A model generated the notes under the pieces. It did not search any database, was not told where the DNA came from, and was given only the letters and a program-made list of their open reading frames with translations. A stretch of 64,000 nucleotides of DNA from Thalassotalea atypica (lineage in GTDB: Bacteria; Pseudomonadota; Gammaproteobacteria; Enterobacterales; Alteromonadaceae): positions 2,790,001 through 2,854,000 of the forward strand of contig NZ_AP027364.1 in the NCBI RefSeq assembly GCF_030295975.1, read 5' to 3'. A program made the translations under genes and the position numbers. Positions 52,870 to 60,050 of this stretch are shown here, in pieces. Each line of letters opens with the position of its first letter. Position 1 is the stretch's first letter.

Positions 52870-53694
52870 CTAGCAAAAACTCGACTTGTCTGGTCTATTG
52901 TGCATATCTGCTAGACGTTGAAGCGGGTTATTTATCAGCGGAATATTGTTTTCTGTAGTTTGTGCAATAACTGATTTTGCCCACAATGGTAGCGCTGGGT
53001 TGATTCGATAAAAGACCCATTGACCATGTTTTCTGTCAGTAATTACATTCGCTTTTTTTAACACGGCTAAATTTCGTGAAACCTTAGGTTGGCTCTGTTC
53101 ATCGAGTGCTTCCATTAATTCACATACGCATATCTCACCATGGTAATGTGTCAGCATTAAGGTTTTTAATCGAATATCATCGGTAAGGCTTTTGTAAAAC
53201 GAGATAGGTTCAAAGTCAGTAAGCTGGTCTGAAAGTGCATCGTGGTTGTCCGCCTCTTTGTTTTCGTCACTTTCAAGCAACTTCTCTTCAACCAACAAAA
53301 ACATCGATAGGCGATTGTTCAATTCATTTAATGTTACTGAAAAAGGGTTGCTACCGCCTCGATACTTGGGATCTGGAAAATCCCATGCTAACTGCTTTGC
53401 TGCACCAGGGTAGCTTCGACATTCACTCATTGCTTTGTCACAAAGCGTAATAACAAAATCAAATGACTGTCCTTCAAAAACATCCACACTTTTTGAGCGC
53501 AGAGATTTAGCGTCTACACCAAAACTTGATAATGCATCAACCGTTCTACGGTCAACCCTATCTGGTTGAGTACCAGCACTGAATACATCAAATTTATCAC
53601 TGGCTTTGTGTCTTAATAATGCCTCAGCCATTTGTGATCTAGCGGAATTACCAGTACAAAGAAAAAGCACTGTCTGTTTGTTTATACTGTTCAT
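52870..53694 (-). CDS. arsenate reductase-ArsR fusion protein
   Basis: The protein has 274 residues from ATG 53694. Residues about 1-140 are a low-molecular-weight phosphatase-type, thioredoxin-linked ArsC: LFLCTGNSARSQMAEALL (CX5R), the resolving Cys pair in TLCDKAMSECRSY, and WDFPDPK with the acid Asp. Residues about 170-265 are an ArsR/SmtB winged helix: LTHYHGEICVCELMEALDEQSQPKVSRNL, with CVC as the arsenite-binding pair at the start of the recognition region, and HGQWVFYRI as the wing. The single protein thus reduces arsenate and represses its own operon. The inverted repeat at 53718-53751 just upstream is the likely operator. Confidence 0.9.
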   Translation of the reverse strand: MNSINKQTVLFLCTGNSARSQMAEALLRHKASDKFDVFSAGTQPDRVDRRTVDALSSFGVDAKSLRSKSVDVFEGQSFDFVITLCDKAMSECRSYPGAAKQLAWDFPDPKYRGGSNPFSVTLNELNNRLSMFLLVEEKLLESDENKEADNHDALSDQLTDFEPISFYKSLTDDIRLKTLMLTHYHGEICVCELMEALDEQSQPKVSRNLAVLKKANVITDRKHGQWVFYRINPALPLWAKSVIAQTTENNIPLINNPLQRLADMHNRPDKSSFC

Positions 53695-53717
53695 AAAAAT
53701 AAGCAACCTGCCAAAAA

Positions 53718-53751
53718 CATATGAAATATTATATATGCGAAATTTCATATG
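53718..53751 (-). promoter_or_regulatory. ArsR-type operator of the arsenic operon
   Basis: CATATGAAAT (53718-53727) and ATTTCATATG (53742-53751) are perfect 10-base arms with 14 bases between, beginning 24 bases upstream of the arsC-arsR start. ArsR/SmtB operators are commonly AT-rich repeats of ATATGAA/TTCATAT type. The sequence overlaps the probable promoter. Confidence 0.65.
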
Positions 53752-54013
53752 TAAAGATTTTATTGGATGATCTCATTTTCCCAGTGAGTTCCTTTCCAAT
53801 AAAATAGATGCTGCTCATCACCACTATTCTCCTATTTAAACTTGTTTTAACGGGCAGCTAGAGAGTGAGAAAAAGAAAAATATGCGAGCAAATCGTTGTT
53901 GCCTCACAGCTTTTACATTTCAGTGATTCAGGATAAGCATTGAACAAGTCTGTATTACGCCTTAACATTCCTTGGCAAATTCATCACATAAAATAGCACC
54001 GCGGGGAATTTTT

Positions 54014-55201
54014 TTGTCATCATCTTTTATCAGTAAATTACCAAACGTAGAGATCAGTATCTTCACTGAAATGTCGGCCATGGCTAATAAGCATCAAGCG
54101 ATAAACTTGTCTCAAGGATTCCCAGAATTTGATGCACCTGATTTTTTAAAAGATAAGATCAATCAAGCAATCTATGAAGGAAAGAACCAGTACTCACCAT
54201 CAAATGGTCTACCTGAATTGTTAACTCAAATTGCTAATATGGTGCACAGACACTATCAAGTTGAGTTATCCGATGAACAAAAACTCAACGGACAAAATAA
54301 TATCACCGTGACCTCAGGTGCAACTGAAGCTTTGTGGGTAGCAATACAAACACTTGTACGCCCCGGTGATGAAGTGATTATTTTTGATCCTGCCTACGAC
54401 TCTTATGAGCCCGCCATTGAACTTGCGGGCGGCAGCTGTCGTCATATCACACTTGATGCGCCAAGTTATGCCATCGATTGGACAATAGTGAAGCAAGCAA
54501 TTAATGCAAAAACACGTGCCATTATTATCAATAGCCCGCACAACCCCACAGGCACAGTGCTGAGTCAGTCTGACCTTATCAAGCTACAAGACTTAGTTAA
54601 GCAACACAACTTGTATGTCATCAGTGACGAAGTCTATGAACACATGACTTTTGACGGAATACGCCATGAAAGTGTGCTGCGTTATCCTGCGCTATTTGAC
54701 CGTTCATTTGTAGTATCTAGTTTTGGCAAAACTTTTCACTGTACCGGCTGGAAAATGGGGTATTGCGCTGCGCCAGCAGCACTAATGAGCGAATTTAGAA
54801 AAATTCATCAATACGTCAATTTTTGCTCATTTACGCCAGCACAAATAGCCATTGCACAAATGTTAAAAGAACAACCTTCACACATTACTGATTTGCCCAA
54901 TTTCTACCAGCAAAAAAGAGATGTGCTTGTTGGCGCGTTAAAAGATTCTAGGTTTAAGGTATTGCCATCAAAAGGCACTTACTTCTTATTATTGGATTAC
55001 ACGGCAATAAGTGATCTTAACGATCGTGCATTTTGTGAATGGTTAACGAAAGCAAAAGGAGTAGCGGCCATTCCATTAAGCCCATTTTACCCAGCTTCAC
55101 AGCGGGAAAGTTACCATCAAAAGCATCAAATAATCAGACTTTGTTTTGCTAAAAATGACAAAACCTTGCTTAAAGCAGCGGCTATATTAAATCAACTGTA
55201 A
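54014..55201 (+). CDS. ybdL: methionine aminotransferase YbdL
   Basis: The protein has 395 residues of the class I PLP aminotransferase fold. It shares long blocks with E. coli YbdL: IFTEMSAMANKHQAINLSQGFP, ANNITVTSGATEALW, DPAYDSYEPAIELAGG, SPHNPTGTV, ISDEVYEHMTFDG, the PLP Lys in SSFGKTFHCTGWKMGYC and AAIPLSPFY. YbdL prefers methionine, His and Phe as amino donors with a 2-oxoacid and takes part in methionine salvage. TTG 54014 with GGGGAA 5 bases before is chosen; the open frame extends to TTG 53972 without a ribosome site. A terminator follows. Confidence 0.88.
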   Translation: MSSSFISKLPNVEISIFTEMSAMANKHQAINLSQGFPEFDAPDFLKDKINQAIYEGKNQYSPSNGLPELLTQIANMVHRHYQVELSDEQKLNGQNNITVTSGATEALWVAIQTLVRPGDEVIIFDPAYDSYEPAIELAGGSCRHITLDAPSYAIDWTIVKQAINAKTRAIIINSPHNPTGTVLSQSDLIKLQDLVKQHNLYVISDEVYEHMTFDGIRHESVLRYPALFDRSFVVSSFGKTFHCTGWKMGYCAAPAALMSEFRKIHQYVNFCSFTPAQIAIAQMLKEQPSHITDLPNFYQQKRDVLVGALKDSRFKVLPSKGTYFLLLDYTAISDLNDRAFCEWLTKAKGVAAIPLSPFYPASQRESYHQKHQIIRLCFAKNDKTLLKAAAILNQL

Positions 55202-55237
55202 ACCGAAACTGTTTTAAGCCTCAATGCGATACTATTT

Positions 55238-55260
55238 GTCTTTAAGGTTAAGACCTTTTT
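55238..55260 (+). terminator. short hairpin terminator after ybdL
   Basis: GTCTT (55238-55242) pairs with AAGAC (55250-55254), extended by inner A/T pairs, and is followed by CTTTTT. Confidence 0.55.
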
Positions 55261-55369
55261 GCCGCAAACACCTGAAGGGAAATTGGAGCACTAACTAAAT
55301 GGTGATTCTGGTGCTAGAGTATCTTTAAGATGAATTTCTTATTAAACGTTTATTACAACTAGGATGCTT

Positions 55370-56053
55370 ATGAACAAATTTGGTAGCTTATGCCCGACAC
55401 TTAAGGCGAGCGATATTGTCGGTGACAAATGGACCTTACTAATATTGCGTGAGCTATTTATGGGAGCACATCGCTATAGTGACTTTCAACATGCTCTCCC
55501 ACGGATATCACCTACAGTGCTAAGCAACCGGCTTAAAACGATGGAAACAAATAGTTTAATCATCCACAAAATAGACACTGGTAAAAACAGAGGAAAATAT
55601 TACCTGACGCAAAGTGGAAAAGAATTAGCACCGATAATGGACCAACTAGCGCGTTGGGGCTTGCGATGGGCGCGTGACCAACTGAGTGATGTCGACATTG
55701 ATACCGGCAGTTTTATGTGGGACTTTCATCGCACATTAAATACCGAACAACTACCCGAAGGTGAACATGTGTTTTGTGTACTTCTCATTGATCAAACAGA
55801 AGCAACAAAGTGGTGGTTAATTGTTAGCAATAGTTCAGTTGATTTGTGTAATGAAGACCCTGGCTATGACGTAACCCTCTACATTACTAGTACATTAACA
55901 GACTTAGCCAAAGTATGGATGGGAGAAGAAAAGCTGTCGAAGCAAATCCATAATGGGCACATAAAGTTGACAGGAAATCGTCATTTACAAAAGCATCCTG
56001 AGCATTGGTTTCCATTTTCCAGATATGTTGATGTTCAGGCGGCCAATACATAA
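55370..56053 (+). CDS. HxlR-family regulator with C-terminal SCP2-like domain
   Basis: The protein has 227 residues. The first half is an HxlR winged helix: LCPTLKASDIVGDKWTLLILRELFMGAHRYSDFQHALPRISPTVLSNRLKTME, with the wing TGKNRGKYYLT. The second half (about 115-220) looks like an SCP2-type sterol-carrier fold (SNSSVDLCNEDPGYDVTLYITSTLTDLAKVWMGE), which several HxlR-type proteins carry. It probably senses a hydrophobic ligand or redox change. ATG 55370 follows AGG at suitable spacing; ATG 55364 is the alternative. It is the last gene before the integron. Confidence 0.8.
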   Translation: MNKFGSLCPTLKASDIVGDKWTLLILRELFMGAHRYSDFQHALPRISPTVLSNRLKTMETNSLIIHKIDTGKNRGKYYLTQSGKELAPIMDQLARWGLRWARDQLSDVDIDTGSFMWDFHRTLNTEQLPEGEHVFCVLLIDQTEATKWWLIVSNSSVDLCNEDPGYDVTLYITSTLTDLAKVWMGEEKLSKQIHNGHIKLTGNRHLQKHPEHWFPFSRYVDVQAANT

Positions 56054-56079
56054 ATTTTGTTGAATAAATCTTAACTTGA

Positions 56080-56121
56080 ACTGTCATATTTGATTAATAG
56101 GACCCAATCAAATATGACAGT
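56080..56121. repeat. perfect 16-bp inverted repeat at the integron's outer edge
   Basis: ACTGTCATATTTGATT (56080-56095) and AATCAAATATGACAGT (56106-56121) are perfect 16-base arms with a 10-base loop. No T run follows, so a simple intrinsic terminator is doubtful. It may be a terminator of the HxlR gene, an operator, or a remnant linked to the array's end. Confidence 0.65.
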
Positions 56122-56160
56122 CGCCTATGTGCCATAGTGAGTTTGATAAATAGCTTCAAT

Positions 56161-56251
56161 TGTTAACTGGCAAAAAATAGTTGGCTAAAATAGGTGACCA
56201 AGGATTAAAAAAAACAACTGCTTTTTGTGCTGCCATAATGCCTTGTTATTT
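56161..56251 (-). repeat. attC-like site F (outermost, degenerate)
   Basis: TGTTAAC (56161-56167) and GTTATTT (56245-56251) flank inner arms TAGTTGGCTAAAAT and AAAACAACTGC. It directly follows the stop of the CDGSH gene. The left box is degenerate. Confidence 0.5.
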
Positions 56252-56485
56252 TTATTTATGACTACCATCGCACATTGGTTGAGATGCGGTTAGCTTACAG
56301 CCACAAAAAAACACTTTCTTAGACTCAGTTGCCGTAAATCCTACGGGGGAGAATTCAGATCCTTTATGAGAGCCATCACAAAATGGCTGTTTCTCACTTT
56401 TACCGCAAGAACACCAAGAGTATTTTTTACCTTCTTCTACTTCAACTGCAAATGGCGTATCAGATGCACGTACTGGTTTAGTCAT
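56252..56485 (-). CDS. CDGSH iron-sulfur domain protein (cassette gene)
   Basis: The protein has 77 residues with two CDGSH modules: WCSCGKSEKQPFCDGSHKG and FFCGCKLTASQPMCDGSHK. Each has the three Cys and one His that bind a 2Fe-2S cluster (C-x-C-x-S/T-x3-P-x-C-D-G-S/A-H), as in the MitoNEET family's two-module bacterial type. Such small proteins may store or pass clusters or sense redox state. It is the last cassette of the integron, its stop abutting attC F. GAG lies before ATG 56485. Confidence 0.87.
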   Translation of the reverse strand: MTKPVRASDTPFAVEVEEGKKYSWCSCGKSEKQPFCDGSHKGSEFSPVGFTATESKKVFFCGCKLTASQPMCDGSHK

Positions 56486-56510
56486 AATAATTCTCCATAA
56501 TTTGATATAA

Positions 56511-56596
56511 ACATAACGCCCGCATCACCGGCAAAAACAATCAAAGCGAGGAGCGAATGGCGTATTTTGTTGTCCGAGTGTATTTGATTATTATGT
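56511..56596 (-). repeat. attC-like site E (3' end of the nuclease cassette)
   Basis: ACATAAC (56511-56517) and ATTATGT (56590-56596) are the outer boxes. The inner arms are weak; the right core has lost the first G. It lies between the CDGSH gene and the nuclease-like gene. Confidence 0.5.
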
Positions 56597-56667
56597 ATGT
56601 TCTTCATTTCGTAACAATTTGGTTAAAAACGATTTCAATGACTTTTAGGCTTTGCGATAGGCTTTTG

Positions 56668-57471
56668 TCATTTCCAACTTCCATCTTCATTAAACATTCC
56701 CGCATCTTCCATTAGTGCATTCATTTGTTCATGAGCTTTCCAATCCATTGCCCAATCATCACTGCTATCAGAATCTTCAGGCCCTTCTTGATTTGCAAGA
56801 AAACTCGATATGCTCTGAACGCCCTTAGCTTCTTTTCTATAACTAATAACTCCGTCGCCATCTTGATATGCTCTAATGTTCTGCTGTGCTGTAAATGGAA
56901 TGACACGTGGTTCACCATATGCCGTGCCTTTTTCCCAGCCACCACTACAATGGGCATTAGCACCAATAATATACCGAGCCAATTGTTCTTCAGGGTAGCC
57001 TTCTGTAGACCGCTTGATGTCATAAATTTTTTTACCCGCCTCATCTGCCAAATCTGCATACCCTGTTTTATTTATTCCATTTACGTGTTTGAGTACACTC
57101 CCTTGTGGAATTTCATATTCCTTTTTTGCACCCGTTCTATCAGCGAATTCATTCTCTATTGCAACATGTTCAGGGCTAGTATCATGACCTGTTTGACTAC
57201 AAGGATCGCGTTGTAGCACAGATTGAACAGAGCTAACTTTTCTCTGGATACTTGTATCTTCACTGTCCTTTTCTTCACTGCATTTGGTACATATCTTTTG
57301 CTTCACCAGCGAGTTAGCATTCATTGTTCTTTGTAATTTTCGTTGCGCAATTGTTTCATGGCGACTATCCACAAAACAAAATTTTTGTTGCACGTTACCT
57401 CTCTTCAGGCTAACAGAATTAGCAACAGAGCTATTCTTACTCTCTTTTGGCTTCTCAATTTGTGCATACAT
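56668..57471 (-). CDS. putative PD-(D/E)XK nuclease toxin with injection-system-type leader (cassette gene)
   Basis: The protein has 267 residues from ATG 57471 (AAGG 8 bases before). The N-terminus MYAQIEKPKESK, SSVANSVSLK and FVDSRHETIAQRKLQ closely follows the leader pattern of DUF4157-type proteins tied to extracellular contractile injection systems (compare FVDNRPEAIAQRKLQ). There is then a low-complexity spacer with CTKC, CSQTGHD. Residues about 105-180 have GYADLADEAGKKIYDIKRS and EEQLARYI, the D...(D/E)xK...Q order of restriction-endonuclease-like folds, with Asp140, Asp151 and Lys153. I infer a nuclease effector. No immunity gene is recognised next to it. The tail is acidic. The gene lies in one cassette between attC D and E. 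Confidence 0.6.
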   Translation of the reverse strand: MYAQIEKPKESKNSSVANSVSLKRGNVQQKFCFVDSRHETIAQRKLQRTMNANSLVKQKICTKCSEEKDSEDTSIQRKVSSVQSVLQRDPCSQTGHDTSPEHVAIENEFADRTGAKKEYEIPQGSVLKHVNGINKTGYADLADEAGKKIYDIKRSTEGYPEEQLARYIIGANAHCSGGWEKGTAYGEPRVIPFTAQQNIRAYQDGDGVISYRKEAKGVQSISSFLANQEGPEDSDSSDDWAMDWKAHEQMNALMEDAGMFNEDGSWK

Positions 57472-57680
57472 ATCCCTAACCTTTTTAAATTTCATTTAGC
57501 CTTTATTATAGGCTTATATTCACTGCCTAAAACTTAATCTTCAAAAATCCACGGTAGGTTTAATTTTCGACTGTATCTATACTTATATTGGTCTCTAGTA
57601 CGCTGACTTAGCTGGTAAAGGCCAGAGCTTTTTATACACCCATTGCGTCATAGTTCCTCTGCTGGATGACTATATTGCGC

Positions 57681-57778
57681 ACCTAACGCCTTACTAATCG
57701 GTGTAAAATTGTTGAATAAAATTGCGAGGAACGAAGCTTGCCAACTGTATTTTGTCCTTGTTTAACAGCTTGTTATGT
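57681..57778 (-). repeat. attC-like site D
   Basis: ACCTAAC (57681-57687) and GTTATGT (57772-57778) are good R boxes. The inner arms AAATTGTTGAATAAAATTGCG and GCCAACTGTATTTTGTC fit those of the other sites. Confidence 0.7.
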
Positions 57779-57880
57779 GATTATTAAAGACATAGCGTCT
57801 AAATGTGTCGAAAATTAAGATCTAAATACGAACTTCAACCGTATTAAAATCTGGGCAATGATTGAAATAGTGAGCATATT

Positions 57881-58174
57881 ATGAAATTTTTTACATTAAG
57901 ATTATATGAATACTACAAGTATATTTTTGATTCAAAGAAAAACCCACTTAGACATATTCCTGACCCTGTCAGTCGGTTTTACATCATGACAATTTTAGCT
58001 AGTATGTGGAGTTTTTCTTTTGCTATTTATTTGGGAAGTATAATTTACTTCGGAGTTAGCTTGGCAGCTCATGCGATACTGCTACTGATGTTTTTTTTCA
58101 CTATGGCAATATTTTACGATGCGGAGAAGAGTAATTCTTCGTGGTTGTTAAAACTACGTAGAGATAACAGCTAA
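57881..58174 (+). CDS. small two-helix membrane protein, reverse-oriented cassette gene
   Basis: The protein has 97 residues with no family I recognise. The basic N-terminal part (MKFFTLRLYEYYKYIFDSKK, RHIPDPVSRFY) is followed by two transmembrane helices (about 33-58 and 60-80) and a charged tail (WLLKLRRDNS). It should sit in the inner membrane with both ends inside. It lies in the cassette bounded by attC C and D but reads against the cassette direction, so it needs its own promoter. The region 57779-57880 upstream is AT-rich and could hold it. AG-rich sequence precedes ATG 57881. Confidence 0.5.
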   Translation: MKFFTLRLYEYYKYIFDSKKNPLRHIPDPVSRFYIMTILASMWSFSFAIYLGSIIYFGVSLAAHAILLLMFFFTMAIFYDAEKSNSSWLLKLRRDNS

Positions 58175-58213
58175 TATATGAGAATTATCAAATACTGTGT
58201 GTTAAAACTATTC

Positions 58214-58312
58214 ACATAACACCCCAATAATGAGCAAAAAATTGTTGACTAAAATAAGCCACGAACGAGCAAATAGCTAACTGTTATTTGCCCTGCTTGA
58301 ATAGCGTTATAA
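58214..58312 (-). repeat. attC-like site C
   Basis: ACATAAC (58214-58220) and GTTATAA (58306-58312) are the outer boxes; inner arms TTGTTGACTAAAATAAGC and TAGCTAACTGTTATTTG match sites B and A. It follows the FMN reductase gene on the minus strand. Confidence 0.7.
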
Positions 58313-58317
58313 GCATT

Positions 58318-58956
58318 TTATTGACCATAAGGGTGCTTTTTTGATAACTCCAACAACTCATTTCTAATAGAAGCTAGTTGTTTCGAATAGATAATTAAAC
58401 TCTTTAAACCAACCAACAAACGTGACTGCACCTGCGAATATCTGTTATCAAGTGTAGGTGCCCACGTTTGAACTAGAAAATCACCTACGTTTTGAATAAT
58501 TGCATGCAACGGTAGCCAAGTGAGATGACTATTTTTTGCGGCGTATCCTTTTAATAAAGAAATAGGATTACTGCCACCACCCGAGGCAGAAACGCCGATA
58601 GCAAATGCCGGTTTATGACCTAAAGGCAAACCATTCGCTGAGCCGTTAGCAGACAAAAGTAATAAATTTACAAGTGTAGGAGGGATCATTCCTCCCCATT
58701 CAGGAACAATAACAACTACGGCATCACAGGCATATAATTGCGCTAGCACTTCATCTTTATTATTGGCTAATGAAATTTGATCATCTCTACCTGTACCATA
58801 ATGATCCAATAAAAAAGGATATTGCGATAAATCTAATATCGAAGACTTAATCCCTTCCATTGTATTCAATATGTTCGTTTGTAAATACTTTGAGACTTCA
58901 AAACTTTTAGAATTTTCTCTTTGACTACTACTCACTAGCAGAATATTCAAATTCAT
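58318..58956 (-). CDS. NADPH-dependent FMN reductase (cassette gene)
   Basis: The protein has 212 residues of flavodoxin-like fold: LLVSSSQRENSKSFEVSKYL with the FMN phosphate loop, SSILDLSQYPFLLDHYG, ACDAVVVIVPEWGGMIPPTLVNLLLL and GASGGGSNP-type glycines after PAFAIGVS. This is the NAD(P)H-dependent FMN/azo/chromate reductase family (FMN_red). Its substrate is unknown. The start is uncertain: ATG 58956 is used, TTG 58950 or 58962 being alternatives because GGAG sits right next to the ATG. The stop lies within a few bases of attC C, as usual for cassettes. Confidence 0.8.
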   Translation of the reverse strand: MNLNILLVSSSQRENSKSFEVSKYLQTNILNTMEGIKSSILDLSQYPFLLDHYGTGRDDQISLANNKDEVLAQLYACDAVVVIVPEWGGMIPPTLVNLLLLSANGSANGLPLGHKPAFAIGVSASGGGSNPISLLKGYAAKNSHLTWLPLHAIIQNVGDFLVQTWAPTLDNRYSQVQSRLLVGLKSLIIYSKQLASIRNELLELSKKHPYGQ

Positions 58957-58965
58957 CTCCAATAC

Positions 58966-59071
58966 TTATACACCTCGTTAAGAGGCTAAAAATTGTTGGC
59001 TAAAATTAGCGACCAAGGAGCAAAAGCCAAGCGTTTTCGTGATTTTGTCCCGCTTTAGTTGCTTGTTATGT
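58966..59071 (-). repeat. attC-like site B
   Basis: GTTATGT (59065-59071) is a good core. The other end, TTATACACC near 58966-58974, matches the other sites if one A has been lost from TATAACACC. The inner arms TTGTTGGCTAAAATTAGC and AAAAGCCAAGC are typical. Confidence 0.65.
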
Positions 59072-59566
59072 GCTTACACTTTGAACAGTTGTATTCCGTG
59101 AGCCAGAAGTTCGTTTATTCGGATCATTGAATGTTTCTACTAGCTCAAATCCAGCTTTTCTCATCATGCCTGCTGATGCTAGGTTTTCTTCATGACGTTC
59201 AATATACACCCTGCTGCATTTTTCAACGCTTGCCAGTCGAATAGATTCTTTCAGTAATTTAGTTCCCAAACCTTTACCACTTTGGCTTGCAGCAATAACT
59301 ACATCATTTATATATGCAATAGTTGATAATTGATCATACTTACTTAGTTTACTGGGACATGACTCCTTCAATATAACAACGGCAAAACCTAAAATTTCAT
59401 TTTCTTCCGCAAGAACAGCTAATGCGTTTCCATTTTGTATAAGCTTAAACTGATGTTCAATACTTTCATCAGTTATATAATTCCACTCGTTAGGACCTTC
59501 TTTAAGTAAAAGTTTTTTCATTATTTGAAAATCGACGTCATTAAGGTGTCGAGAATGAATTTTCAT
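59066..59566 (-). CDS. GNAT acetyltransferase (cassette gene)
   Basis: The protein has 166 residues. The GNAT fold is visible in NALAVLAEENEILGFAVVILKE, TIAYINDVVIAASQSGKGLGTKLLKESI (motif A, with the pyrophosphate loop Q-S-G-K-G-L-G-T) and MMRKAGFELVETF. It acetylates an unknown amine from acetyl-CoA; cassette-borne members include antibiotic-modifying enzymes, but no such specificity shows here. ATG 59566 with GGGAG 9 bases before is chosen over the open frame from 59608, whose first 14 residues are attC sequence. The stop codon falls inside attC B. Confidence 0.83.
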   Translation of the reverse strand: MKIHSRHLNDVDFQIMKKLLLKEGPNEWNYITDESIEHQFKLIQNGNALAVLAEENEILGFAVVILKESCPSKLSKYDQLSTIAYINDVVIAASQSGKGLGTKLLKESIRLASVEKCSRVYIERHEENLASAGMMRKAGFELVETFNDPNKRTSGSRNTTVQSVST

Positions 59567-59584
59567 GCGATGAAACTCCCATGC

Positions 59585-59685
59585 ACATAACGCTTCATTA
59601 AGAAGCAATAAAATAGTTGGTTAAAATAAGCGAGGCACGAGCAAAAGCCAACTGTTATTTGTCCTGCTTTAATGACTTGTTAGAG
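59585..59685 (-). repeat. attC-like site A (first cassette)
   Basis: ACATAAC (59585-59591) and GTTAGAG (59679-59685) are the outer boxes; inner arms AGTTGGTTAAAATAAGC and AAAAGCCAACTGTTATT are complementary over most of their length. The first cassette gene ends inside it, giving the C-terminus NKSLKQDK, which is simply attC sequence read as protein. Confidence 0.75.
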
Positions 59686-60014
59686 CTACTTACCAATACA
59701 GCAAACCTACCAGTTACTCTTTGACCTTTTTGCTTAGAGCAAATAAAAGAATATATAGGAAATGAGATAGCTGAACTTATGAAACTAGCAAGGAAAAAAC
59801 CAATAAGCATGTAACCAGCCATCCAAGTATTTAGAGTTGATTCACTTACGCCAGGCTCAGTAGTTGTTATTACGATAGTACGAAGAAAAATAGTTACCAC
59901 AATAGCAAAGGTACAACAAATTATTGAAGCTATTTTCATGGATGAAGTAAAGCTCAATTGAACTCTTGCTTCATAGCCATATATTTCACTCATATCCCTA
60001 GATTCCATCACCAT
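59655..60014 (-). CDS. small two-helix membrane protein (first cassette)
   Basis: The protein has 119 residues of no recognised family. There are two transmembrane helices (about 26-48 and 65-92; IASIICCTFAIVVTIFL and MAGYMLIGFFLASFISSAISFPIYSF). The last eight residues are encoded by attC A. The first cassette next to the integrase remnant is normally the most recently acquired and best expressed. An alternative start is the eighth codon (MSEIYG). Confidence 0.55.
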   Translation of the reverse strand: MVMESRDMSEIYGYEARVQLSFTSSMKIASIICCTFAIVVTIFLRTIVITTTEPGVSESTLNTWMAGYMLIGFFLASFISSAISFPIYSFICSKQKGQRVTGRFAVLVSSSNKSLKQDK

Positions 60015-60050
60015 ACTCTTGGTAGAACTAACAGATTAATAGGGTGCAAA

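Noticed and set aside
56721-57216. Overlapping open frames (112 and 163 residues) across the nuclease-like gene
   Set aside because: They are in other frames of a gene with clear motif content and have no ribosome sites or recognisable domains.
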